From a virus, in IMG/VR virus record IMGVR_UViG_3300025133_000048, positions 32,390-96,389 of that record: a DNA stretch of 64,000 nt, one strand, 5' to 3'. A program made the translations under genes and the position numbers. Below the pieces are notes generated by a model that saw only the letters and a list, made by a program, of their open reading frames with translations, searched no databases and was not told where the DNA came from. Shown in pieces: positions 28,102 to 35,540 of this stretch (its first letter is position 1; each line of letters begins with the position of its first letter).

Positions 28102-31100
28102 ATGACTTATAAAATTGCACACGTAGCTGACACCCACATCAGGAATCTAAAATTTCATGATGAATACAGGGTTGTATTTCGCAAAATATACCAAAAACTT
28201 CGGGATCAAGGAGTTGATGCCATTGTTCATTGCGGTGACTTAGCACATACAAAGACACAACTATCGCCAGAGTATTTCGCACTCGCAACAGAGTTTCTCT
28301 ACAATCTTGCCGAGATTGCTCCCACTTATATTATATTGGGCAACCACGACGGAAATTTAAAGAACTCTGCACGAGAAGATGCGGTAACTCCGATTGTCAC
28401 TGCTCTGAAGCACGCAAACCTTCACTTATTAAAAGATTCAGGTGAGTATAACTTCAATGGCAACCTTACATTCAATGTTAAGTCAATTTTTGACCGAGAC
28501 AATTGGATTGAGCCCACAGATCAGTCCAGAGTCAACATTGGACTCTATCATGGTGCTGTAATGGGCTCAAAGACAGCAACTGGCTGGGCAATGGATCATG
28601 GAGACGACGACATTTCCATTTTCGCTAATTGTGATTATGCTATGCTTGGAGACATACATAAACCACAAATATTGGATGAAGAAGGAAGAGTACAATACGC
28701 TGGCTCCACAGTCCAGCAGAATTTTGGAGAATCTGGTAGAAAGGGTTACAAGCTCTGGACAATCAGAGGAAAAGATGATTTTAATGTTGAGCACGTCGGT
28801 ATTCTCTCCCCAAGGCCATTTATTACTATCTATTTAACAGAGAGCGGAGGTTTGCCGGAAGGAATAAACATACCACGCGGATGTCGCTTGAGGCTTATTG
28901 CTACCACTAATCTTCCTTCTAACAAGATAAGAATGGTAACAGAGTATTGTAAATCAAAATATAGTACTTATTCTGTTTCCTTCGTCAATAAATCGGAGGG
29001 CTCTTCTATGGACTCAATGAGTGGTTCTAATAAAATAGAGAACCTTCGTGACTTAGCTGTACAAGAGAAGTGGATTAGAGAATATCTAAAAGATTTTAAT
29101 TTGGAAGCAGAGATTGTGAAAGAGATCTTGGACTTAAATTCAAAGTTTAACATGGAGGCAGAAAGGAATGAACAAGTCAGTAGAAATGTTATTTGGAACA
29201 TTAAAGAGATGCGCTTTAACAATTTATTTAATTATGGGCCAAACAATTCAGTGGATTTTGCAAAAGTCTCTGGGATTGTCGGTATCTTTGGTAAAAACTA
29301 TAGCGGTAAATCTTCTATTATTGATTCTTTACTTTTCGGTCTTTATAATACCACCTCTAAAGGTGAAAGAAAGAACGTTCACATCATTAATCAAAACAAA
29401 GATCAAGCATCTATCAACTTGGTCTTCAATGCAGGAGGTCAGGATTATAAAGTTTCAAGGAATCTTAACAAGGTTAACAAAACCCTCCGAGGAAAAAAAG
29501 TAGTAGATGCGAAAGGCGATTTAGATTTCACCAATCTCACAATCAACGAATCTTGCAACGGAGACTCCAAGACTGATACTGATGCGAACATTCGCAAAGT
29601 AATTGGATCTATTGATGATTTCATGATTACTTCTATGGCATCTCAGCTTGATTCTCTTTCTTTTATCAAGGAAGGATCAACAAAACGCAAAGAGATACTT
29701 GCAAAGTTCTTAGATTTAGATTTGTTTGATAAAAAGTTCAAATTAGCCAAAGGTGCCGGCTCTGATATCGCTGCTCTTATCAAAAAGATGAAATCCAAGA
29801 ATTATTCCGGACAATTGGTTGCAAAGCAAGAAGAGCTTGAGGAAATCAAAGAAGACATTCAAAAGCAGCAAGAGCTGTGCTGTAAATTCACAGCTAGGCA
29901 TGATGAGTTGGTTTTAGAGCTTACAAAGATAGAGGAAGAACTAAATTCTCGTCCGACTGAAATAATTGACATTACAGCAGTAAAAGACCTTATAATCTTA
30001 AAGAATAACGACATAGATCGTTGCAAAGGTGAGATTGTAGCACTAAAAGATCTTATAGAGAAAAATAGTGAAATTGTGGAAGAAATTGATGCATTTTTGG
30101 GGTCTTTGTCACAAGATCGTCTGGAGACTTTAGAAAACAACTGGAGTATTTGGACCGGTGAACGAAGCGAGCTATCTTCAAAACTTAAATCAAAAGAAGT
30201 AAAGTATGTTAATGCTACAAAAAAGATTCACATGTTAGAGAACCACGAGTATGATCCAGACTGTAAGTTTTGTTGTGAGAATAAGTTTGTTAAAGATGCC
30301 AATAAAGCAGTAGAACAATTGCCCCAAGTTCAGGGTGAAATTAACGACTTACGGCACCTAATTGAAGATTTAGATTATAAAATAGATAATGTCGGCATAG
30401 AACAGATAAAAAGAGATCTTCAAAAAATTCAAGATCTAAGACAAAAGAAGCACAGAATGTTTTCCGAAGCCGAGCAGGCTAAAGTGAAGATTGAAGCGAC
30501 TGATTCTAAAATAGAATTATTAAGGAATGAAATCTGCACTCATGAAAACAAAGTTGAGGAGTATGAAGAAAACAAACATGTTATTGAAAATCTTTCAACT
30601 TTGCTTGGTGAACAGCGTGCCGTCAGGGCCAAGGTAGAAGAATATAAGGGCAAGATGGATAGGTGTGGTAAAAAAGTTCAAGGCTTTCTTATTGAACAAG
30701 GATCCGTTCAGCAGTTTGTTCAAACTATACAAGCACAAAAACAAGAACAGGAAGAGCTTGAAAGGGAATGGATAGCATATGATCTTTTTATGAGATGCAT
30801 GCATCCAAATGGAATCGCTTACGAGGTTATTAAGCAGAAGTTGCCAATAATAAACGAAGAGATCCAGAAGTGCCTTGCTAACATTGTTGACTTTGAAATT
30901 CTCTTTGAAAATAATGGAAAGAGCCTTGATATTCTTATTAAACATCCAAAATTTGAGCCTAGACCTTTATCTATGGGTTCTGGTGCCGAGAAGACGATTG
31001 CTGCGATGGCGATCAGATTGGCCCTGATTTCTATTACGAACTTACCAAAATCAACGATGTTTATTATGGATGAACCAGCAACAGCACTAGATCAAGAGCA

Positions 31101-31248
31101 TATGGAAGGTTTTATTCGTTTAATGGAAATGATCAAGACTAAGTTTAAAACTGTTTTAATTATCTCTCATCTAGATGCTTTGAAAGATTGTGTTGATATG
31201 ACAATTGACATAGACAAGGTTGGTGGTTTTGCAAAAATCAATATTTAA
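28102..31248 (+). CDS. Fused Mre11-like nuclease and Rad50-like ATPase (gp47-gp46 fusion)
   Basis: 1048 aa. The N-terminal 300 residues are an Mre11/SbcD-type phosphoesterase: DTH (10-12), GDLAH (45-49), GNHD (80-83), LYHGAV, then LGDIHKP near residue 193. From about residue 370 begins a Rad50/SbcC-type ATPase: Walker A GKNYSGKSS (397-405), two long coiled coils around a zinc-hook CKFC (C721, C724), a signature-like LSMGSGAEK (956-964) and Walker B FIMDEP (987-992). In T4 these are separate subunits, gp47 and gp46, which resect DNA ends for recombination-dependent replication. All key motifs are intact, so the fusion looks functional. GGAGG precedes the ATG. Confidence 0.93.
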   Translation: MTYKIAHVADTHIRNLKFHDEYRVVFRKIYQKLRDQGVDAIVHCGDLAHTKTQLSPEYFALATEFLYNLAEIAPTYIILGNHDGNLKNSAREDAVTPIVTALKHANLHLLKDSGEYNFNGNLTFNVKSIFDRDNWIEPTDQSRVNIGLYHGAVMGSKTATGWAMDHGDDDISIFANCDYAMLGDIHKPQILDEEGRVQYAGSTVQQNFGESGRKGYKLWTIRGKDDFNVEHVGILSPRPFITIYLTESGGLPEGINIPRGCRLRLIATTNLPSNKIRMVTEYCKSKYSTYSVSFVNKSEGSSMDSMSGSNKIENLRDLAVQEKWIREYLKDFNLEAEIVKEILDLNSKFNMEAERNEQVSRNVIWNIKEMRFNNLFNYGPNNSVDFAKVSGIVGIFGKNYSGKSSIIDSLLFGLYNTTSKGERKNVHIINQNKDQASINLVFNAGGQDYKVSRNLNKVNKTLRGKKVVDAKGDLDFTNLTINESCNGDSKTDTDANIRKVIGSIDDFMITSMASQLDSLSFIKEGSTKRKEILAKFLDLDLFDKKFKLAKGAGSDIAALIKKMKSKNYSGQLVAKQEELEEIKEDIQKQQELCCKFTARHDELVLELTKIEEELNSRPTEIIDITAVKDLIILKNNDIDRCKGEIVALKDLIEKNSEIVEEIDAFLGSLSQDRLETLENNWSIWTGERSELSSKLKSKEVKYVNATKKIHMLENHEYDPDCKFCCENKFVKDANKAVEQLPQVQGEINDLRHLIEDLDYKIDNVGIEQIKRDLQKIQDLRQKKHRMFSEAEQAKVKIEATDSKIELLRNEICTHENKVEEYEENKHVIENLSTLLGEQRAVRAKVEEYKGKMDRCGKKVQGFLIEQGSVQQFVQTIQAQKQEQEELEREWIAYDLFMRCMHPNGIAYEVIKQKLPIINEEIQKCLANIVDFEILFENNGKSLDILIKHPKFEPRPLSMGSGAEKTIAAMAIRLALISITNLPKSTMFIMDEPATALDQEHMEGFIRLMEMIKTKFKTVLIISHLDALKDCVDMTIDIDKVGGFAKINI
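31201..31226 (+). repeat. Direct repeat, left copy (inside the end of the gp47-gp46 gene)
   Basis: The 26 bases encoding TIDIDKVGG are repeated exactly 400 bp downstream with 24 of 26 identical positions. The left copy is the functional gene end. Confidence 0.85.
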
Positions 31249-31272
31249 GCGAACCACTTTATGACGACCCTC

Positions 31273-31280
31273 CTATTTAT
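31273..31280 (+). promoter_or_regulatory. Intergenic octamer CTATTTAT, candidate late promoter (copy 3)
   Basis: Located in the gap after the fusion gene, 32 bases before the ATG of the small HTH ORF. Confidence 0.4.
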
Positions 31281-31312
31281 GAAAGCCCAAATCAATAGAG
31301 ACAAGACAAAAA

Positions 31313-31570
31313 ATGAGCGAAGCCAAGAAAGGGCAGGCTCCAAAAGTTGCCCACCAACCACCATCAGAAAAAACAAAGAAAAAACTCAGCAACCTTGCAA
31401 AACTAAGAGTTGGTCATAAAAATCCAAACTCTCGTCTTACACCAAGTCAAGTAAAAGAAATAAGAGAAGATTTTAATAAAAAAGAGCTAACAAACAAACA
31501 GATAGCAGAAAAATATAGCGTCTCCTTATCGACAATAAAGAGGATAAAATATGGCAAAACAAATTATTAG
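31313..31570 (+). CDS. Small HTH protein, homing-endonuclease-like remnant
   Basis: 85 aa, basic. Residues about 17-32 (PPSEKTKKKLSNLAKLR) resemble the NUMOD3-type DNA-binding motif of phage homing endonucleases. Residues about 42-83 form a helix-turn-helix (LTPSQVKEIREDF ... NKQIAEKYSVSLSTIKRIKYG) of the kind found at the end of HNH endonucleases. No HNH, GIY-YIG or other nuclease motif is present. It may be a degraded mobile gene or a stand-alone DNA-binding protein. It lies between two copies of the end of the recombination gene, which fits an insertion. The ribosome binding site is weak. Confidence 0.6.
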   Translation: MSEAKKGQAPKVAHQPPSEKTKKKLSNLAKLRVGHKNPNSRLTPSQVKEIREDFNKKELTNKQIAEKYSVSLSTIKRIKYGKTNY

Positions 31571-31579
31571 AACAGATTA

Positions 31580-31587
31580 CTATTTAT
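31580..31587 (+). promoter_or_regulatory. Intergenic octamer CTATTTAT, candidate late promoter (copy 4)
   Basis: At the right end of the inserted segment, 63 bases before the membrane-protein gene at 31650, a longer spacing than in most other copies. Confidence 0.35.
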
Positions 31588-31591
31588 AATT

Positions 31592-31648
31592 GATGTAGCC
31601 ACAATTGATATAGACAAGGTTGGAGGCTACGCTAACGTAAAGGTGTAA
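31592..31648 (+). pseudogene. Displaced 3' end of the gp46 coding region
   Basis: In one frame this reads DVATIDIDKVGGYANVKV and a stop, closely matching the true end of the fusion gene, VDMTIDIDKVGGFAKINI. Upstream of it no further similarity is evident. It looks like the original gene end, left behind when the segment to its left was inserted and supplied a replacement. The last bases (AAAGGTG) now also act as leader for the next gene. Confidence 0.75.
31601..31626 (+). repeat. Direct repeat, right copy
   Basis: Partner of the repeat at 31201, 400 bp apart, differing at two positions (both third codon positions). Confidence 0.85.
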
Positions 31649-31649
31649 C

Positions 31650-31943
31650 ATGGACAAAGAACAAATACTTGAATCTCTCAATGAGAATATCATAGAACAA
31701 GGACAAGAAAAGCTAGCTAACGTTGATTTTCAAAAAGAACTTCAGCTTAACAACCCGAATAAGGGTATGCTCGACATCGTACAGGAGAAAATCATCTCTC
31801 GTAAGCTTCTTGTTTTTATTTGCGCAACCGGCCTCCTTGCTTCGGCTCATTTAGATCCAGAGACTTGGGGAATGATTGCAATGATTTATATTGGCGGACA
31901 AACCGCCGTTGACTTTGCCAAGATGTGGCGTCATGGTGGTTAG
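31650..31943 (+). CDS. Small membrane protein, possible holin
   Basis: 97 aa. A charged N-terminal half is followed by two short hydrophobic stretches, LLVFICATGLLASA and WGMIAMIYIGGQTAV, separated by a polar turn (HLDPET), then a basic end (FAKMWRHGG). This two-helix hairpin with a charged tail is compatible with a small phage holin, but the family is not recognised. It is followed immediately by two further small genes with membrane or coiled-coil features, which supports a lysis-cassette reading. No endolysin gene was found beside it. Confidence 0.5.
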   Translation: MDKEQILESLNENIIEQGQEKLANVDFQKELQLNNPNKGMLDIVQEKIISRKLLVFICATGLLASAHLDPETWGMIAMIYIGGQTAVDFAKMWRHGG

Positions 31944-32268
31944 TTTAGCAAAAGCTAAAGCATGGATTAAAGCTCACTGGAACTGGTTGGTTCTGGTGGG
32001 CTTATTCTGTTTGGCCTATGCATTGGGCAAGAGAGACTCTTCAACCTTACTCGCTCAAGCAACAATAGCAAAAGATCAATACAAAAAAGAATCGGAAGAG
32101 ATAGAGCTAGCAGCTAGAGAGAGGGCCAAGCGAGATAAGAAGATTGATAATAAGACGAAAGAAGATATAAAAAAGATTGAAGAAAAGAGAGAAAAGGATC
32201 TGGCTCGTTTGGAAACAGACATAGATGCCGACCAAGTATTCAGAGATTTAGGGATAGAGAAAAAATGA
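31933..32268 (+). CDS. Single-pass membrane coiled-coil protein, Rz/i-spanin-like
   Basis: I place the start at ATG 31933 (111 aa, overlapping the previous gene by 11 bases); a longer in-frame start exists at 31891 but would put a polar tail before the membrane anchor. An N-terminal membrane segment (WLVLVGLFCLAYALG) is followed by a highly charged helical coiled coil (KESEEIELAARERAKRDKK...) to the end. This layout matches inner-membrane spanins of Gram-negative phages, though such proteins are also found with other jobs. It overlaps the next gene by ATGA. Confidence 0.5.
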   Translation: MVVSLAKAKAWIKAHWNWLVLVGLFCLAYALGKRDSSTLLAQATIAKDQYKKESEEIELAARERAKRDKKIDNKTKEDIKKIEEKREKDLARLETDIDADQVFRDLGIEKK

Positions 32269-32660
32269 TTTTTATTTTATTAACATCGGTTGCAATTGCA
32301 TTGAGTCCCGAGTATACATTTCTATACCAAGGGGATGTTGCTCCATTTAATGGTCGCCTTATGAATGAAGCAGCAATAGATTTAATAACCGAACAACTGG
32401 TCAATGGCCCAAAAGAGTGTCAAATTGAAAGCCAGTATCAGCTTTCACTATTAGAAGCGGAAAAGAATGAAGAGATAAGAAGATTAAAGAACGACCACAG
32501 GTTCAATGTTGATCTGTTGGAGATAAAAATAACCGAACAGAAAACAAGAATAGAAGAATTAGAAACCTTAAAAACTCCTCCAAAACAGCGATTTTGGTTT
32601 TCTTTGGGACTAATTAGTGGTGTAGCTACTACGATAGCGATAGCTCAGGCGGTGCAGTGA
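32265..32660 (+). CDS. Small exported or membrane coiled-coil protein
   Basis: 131 aa. It begins with a hydrophobic signal-like stretch (MIFILLTSVAIALS), has a central coiled coil (LLEAEKNEEIRRLKNDH ... KTRIEELETLK) and ends with a second hydrophobic segment (FWFSLGLISGVATTIAIAQAV). No lipobox cysteine is visible, so it is not a typical o-spanin. With membrane segments at both ends it could bridge membranes like a unimolecular spanin, but this is speculative. It is coupled to its neighbours by overlaps at both ends. Confidence 0.45.
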   Translation: MIFILLTSVAIALSPEYTFLYQGDVAPFNGRLMNEAAIDLITEQLVNGPKECQIESQYQLSLLEAEKNEEIRRLKNDHRFNVDLLEIKITEQKTRIEELETLKTPPKQRFWFSLGLISGVATTIAIAQAVQ

Positions 32661-33028
32661 AGAAAGATCCTAATAAGATTGTAAAGATAGAACAAGCTAT
32701 AGCCAAGAAATACGGTGAAGAAACAATACAGAATCCAAAAGCAGAATGGACTGATGAAAAGGAGCGAGAGTATCTCGCTCAATTAAAAGACTTATACCGT
32801 GAAAGAAACGAATTGGAATCCGAAGAGCAGGAAATCAATGGAGTTTTTATAAATAAAAAACTACTTAATAAAGAATCGTCTAGATCCTGTCCGGTTTGCA
32901 ACACATATTCATTTAAGTCCAATGATGACGTTTACATGTCCAAGTTTGATTGTTGTGAGAAGTGTTACATACAATGGGTTGAAGATCGTGAGGAACGATG
33001 GAAAAAAGGATGGAGACCAAATAAATGA
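32657..33028 (+). CDS. Small Cys4 zinc-binding protein
   Basis: 123 aa, with a GTG start overlapping the previous stop (GTGA). The N-terminal half is a charged helix (KEREYLAQLKDLYRERNELE). The C-terminal half has CPVC and, 23 residues on, CEKC, forming a likely four-cysteine zinc ribbon, followed by WVEDREERWKKGWRP. Function unknown. It overlaps the next gene by ATGA. Confidence 0.55.
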   Translation: MKKDPNKIVKIEQAIAKKYGEETIQNPKAEWTDEKEREYLAQLKDLYRERNELESEEQEINGVFINKKLLNKESSRSCPVCNTYSFKSNDDVYMSKFDCCEKCYIQWVEDREERWKKGWRPNK

Positions 33029-33561
33029 GTTCAACAACACTAGAAATTATTCAAGGATTAGCTCAAGCGGCTGCTAATGTATATGATGGAGCCCACGATG
33101 AAAGGTTCGTAAGAGATGGAGAGGCCAAGGCCGTTGGTCTTAAAAGAGAAGAGGGTTGTCCTATTATCGACTCTCGTGTTATGGATGGCTTCTCTGTGAG
33201 TTTTTCCGGAGATTCAATTTGTATTAAGTATCAAGCTGATGTTCAACTTCGCGAGGTTTATGCCAATGACTTCGAATCAATGATGGAACAACAACTTAAT
33301 GAAATTAAGAACTTCTTGCAAAAAGAATATAGAGCGATTACTGGTAAATCAGTTACTTTAAAGTCAAAAGGCGAACCACAGATTCTTGTACAGTCAACAT
33401 CACGAGTTCGCTCGTTCGTACAAGCATACCAGCATTATACAATCTCTGGTGTAGAATCCTTGCCTATTTTGGAACCTTCTATCGATAAGACTAGAGAGAC
33501 AACAAGAAAGTTTTTATCTCAATTTTCGGACAAAAGACCGAGCAACGACACACGTAAATAA
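33025..33561 (+). CDS. Unknown 178-aa protein
   Basis: No family recognised. The sequence is alpha/beta; residues 60-110 look like alternating strands and helices (SVSFSGDSICIKYQADVQL, then MMEQQLNEIKNFLQKEYRAI). No membrane segment or metal-binding motif. It is coupled to the zinc protein by ATGA. Its place just before the terminase region may hint at a packaging or head role, but nothing in the sequence supports that directly. Confidence 0.5.
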   Translation: MSSTTLEIIQGLAQAAANVYDGAHDERFVRDGEAKAVGLKREEGCPIIDSRVMDGFSVSFSGDSICIKYQADVQLREVYANDFESMMEQQLNEIKNFLQKEYRAITGKSVTLKSKGEPQILVQSTSRVRSFVQAYQHYTISGVESLPILEPSIDKTRETTRKFLSQFSDKRPSNDTRK

Positions 33562-33574
33562 GGAGACAGTCGAA

Positions 33575-33841
33575 ATGAAATTAACAAGAGAAACACTTAA
33601 GCAAATTATTAAAGAAGAAATACAGATCATCAAGGAAGAAATGGATACCATAGACGCCAGTGAACTCACTCCTCCCAAAAAGGATACAACAGCAGAATTC
33701 GAAAAAATTGGCGCTCTTGAGCAGTTTATAGCAAACCTACGAGCCAAGCCTTTCAGCGATGGATTAACTGATGACGAGCTTGCCGGTATCATTATCCAGT
33801 CATTAACCAATGCTGGTTATGACGTTAACGAGCTTCGTTAA
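33575..33841 (+). CDS. Small acidic protein with amphipathic N-terminal helix
   Basis: 88 aa, preceded by AAGGAGAC. It opens with LTRETLKQIIKEEIQIIKEE, an amphipathic helix similar in style to the start of the 136-aa protein at 39900 (LKQVLKPLIKECIREV). The C-terminal half (DDELAGIIIQSLTNAGYD) is a short helical segment. It lies directly upstream of the large terminase gene, where a small terminase might be expected, but it is shorter than typical small terminases and no DNA-binding motif is visible. Function unknown. Confidence 0.5.
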   Translation: MKLTRETLKQIIKEEIQIIKEEMDTIDASELTPPKKDTTAEFEKIGALEQFIANLRAKPFSDGLTDDELAGIIIQSLTNAGYDVNELR

Positions 33842-33892
33842 TACTTATAGAGTTATCGCCATAGGCAAAGGAATTACCAATCATAGGGGCAC

Positions 33893-35482
33893 ATGACTCT
33901 TAAGTTAACAAAACAAGAGATCGTAAAAGAGATCGTTAAGTCGGGAAAAGATCCAACATATTTTATTAATAATTATTGTAGGATTTCACACCCACTTAAG
34001 GGTCTTATCCCTTTTAATACTTACCCGTATCAGGACGATCTAATAAATGACTTTAACGATTATCGTTTTAATGTTATTTTAAAAGGCAGGCAGCTTGGAA
34101 TCTCAACGATTTCGGCTGCTTATGCTGTTTGGTTTATGCTATTTCACAAAGAGAAGAATATTCTCGTAATGGCCACAAAGTTCTCAACAGCAGCCAACTT
34201 GGTTAAAAAAGTAAAGCAGGTTATGAAGAACCTCCCGCCTTGGATGCAAGTCGCAAAGATCAGCATTGACAACAGAACATCTTTTGAATTATCAAATGGC
34301 TCAACCATCAAAGCAGTGGGAACATCAGCAGACGCTGGTCGTTCGGAAGCTCTATCTTTGCTCATTATAGACGAGGCAGCACACGTTGAAGGGCTTGATG
34401 ACCTCTGGGCAGGACTCTATCCCACTCTGTCGACTGGTGGTCGTTGTATTGCCTTGTCGACACCTCTGGGTGTTGGAAACTGGTTCCACAGAACTTATGT
34501 TGATGCCGAGAGTGGTGATAATGAATTTCATCCGGTAAAGCTCCCATGGGATGTGCATCCAGAAAGAGATCAAGCATGGTTTGAGAAAGAGACCAAGAAT
34601 ATGTCGCGACGACAGATTGCTCAAGAGCTTGAATGTAATTTTAATACATCTGGTGACACTGTGATTCATCCGGATGACATTGGATGGCTTATTAATCTTA
34701 TAGAAGAACCACAGTATAGAACTGGTTTTGATCGTAACCTTTGGATTTGGGAAAAGTATCAAGAAGGAGCGCCTTATCTTTTAGTGGCAGATGTTGCTCG
34801 TGGAGATGGTGCCGACTCTTCTGTTTTTCATGTGCTGAGAACAGATACAATGCAAATCGCAGCCGAGTATCAGGGTAAGCCAAGCTTAGACCACTATTCA
34901 AGGATTCTGAATGATGCTGGAAGAGAATACGGCACTTGTTTGTTGGTTGTTGAGAATGTTGGTATTGGTATTTCTGTTTTAGAAAAGCTTCGCGACTTAG
35001 ATTATCCCAATCTTTATTATTCGATCAAATCGACACATAAATATGTAGACCCTGTTGAGGGAGAATACAACGACCAAGCGGTTATGGGCTTTACCACTTC
35101 ATCAAAAACAAGACCTCTTATTGTGGCTAAGCTCGAAGAATACATAAGAAATAAGCTAATAAGACCGAGGTCTCAAAGGCTATTCTCAGAGGTTAAGACA
35201 TTCATTTGGAATAATGGGAAGCCGCAGGCAATGAGAAGCTATCATGATGATTTAATAATGTCTTTGGCAATTGCTTGTTGGGTTAGAGATACTGCTTTAG
35301 AGGTCTCACAGAAGGAAGTTCAATATCAAAAGGCCATGCTTGACTCTATGTATTGCTCTTCAAAAACATTAAATACGGCTATCAAAGGAATGAAAGAGTA
35401 TGATAAAAGAGAAACCTTTGATGAAAAGTATGAAAAAGAAATAGAGATCGTTAAAGATTTCCCTTGGATTTTTAAAGGCTAG
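33893..35482 (+). CDS. 17: Terminase large subunit, gp17-like
   Basis: 529 aa (T4 gp17 is 610). The N-terminal ATPase has a P-loop KGRQLGIST (64-72) and Walker B LLIIDEAAH with D160 and E161. The C-terminal nuclease shows LLVADVARGDGADS (D300), LVVEN (E354) and YHDDLIMSLA (D452/D453), the RNase-H-type acids of headful-packaging nucleases. It cuts concatemers and drives DNA into the prohead through the portal. The P-loop has Ile where T4 has the GKT lysine, but K64 could serve instead. The start at 33893 has AGGGG upstream. Confidence 0.92.
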   Translation: MTLKLTKQEIVKEIVKSGKDPTYFINNYCRISHPLKGLIPFNTYPYQDDLINDFNDYRFNVILKGRQLGISTISAAYAVWFMLFHKEKNILVMATKFSTAANLVKKVKQVMKNLPPWMQVAKISIDNRTSFELSNGSTIKAVGTSADAGRSEALSLLIIDEAAHVEGLDDLWAGLYPTLSTGGRCIALSTPLGVGNWFHRTYVDAESGDNEFHPVKLPWDVHPERDQAWFEKETKNMSRRQIAQELECNFNTSGDTVIHPDDIGWLINLIEEPQYRTGFDRNLWIWEKYQEGAPYLLVADVARGDGADSSVFHVLRTDTMQIAAEYQGKPSLDHYSRILNDAGREYGTCLLVVENVGIGISVLEKLRDLDYPNLYYSIKSTHKYVDPVEGEYNDQAVMGFTTSSKTRPLIVAKLEEYIRNKLIRPRSQRLFSEVKTFIWNNGKPQAMRSYHDDLIMSLAIACWVRDTALEVSQKEVQYQKAMLDSMYCSSKTLNTAIKGMKEYDKRETFDEKYEKEIEIVKDFPWIFKG

Positions 35483-35511
35483 TTGACAAAAGCATCTTTT
35501 TATGCTATAAT
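35483..35511 (+). promoter_or_regulatory. Sigma70-type promoter for the portal gene
   Basis: Perfect TTGACA (35483-35488), 17-base spacer, perfect TATAAT (35506-35511). Lies immediately after the terminase stop codon and reads into the portal gene. Confidence 0.88.
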
Positions 35512-35515
35512 ACAA

Positions 35516-35523
35516 CTATTTAC
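35516..35523 (+). promoter_or_regulatory. Octamer variant CTATTTAC next to the portal promoter
   Basis: Differs by one base from the intergenic octamer and lies five bases after the sigma70 -10 box, 18 bases before the portal ATG. It may give the portal both promoter types, or be a chance match. Confidence 0.3.
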
Positions 35524-35540
35524 AAAGGAAAGGAACTCTT

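Noticed and set aside
31313-31570. Active homing endonuclease
   Set aside because: Only the DNA-binding motifs are recognisable; no HNH, GIY-YIG or LAGLIDADG residues are present.
31249-31650. Group I or II intron in the gp46 gene
   Set aside because: The gene reaches its own complete end before the segment, and the downstream copy repeats rather than continues it, so there is nothing to splice.
33575-33841. Small terminase subunit (gp16)
   Set aside because: It has the right place but is too short, with no HTH or coiled-coil ring features beyond one N-terminal helix.
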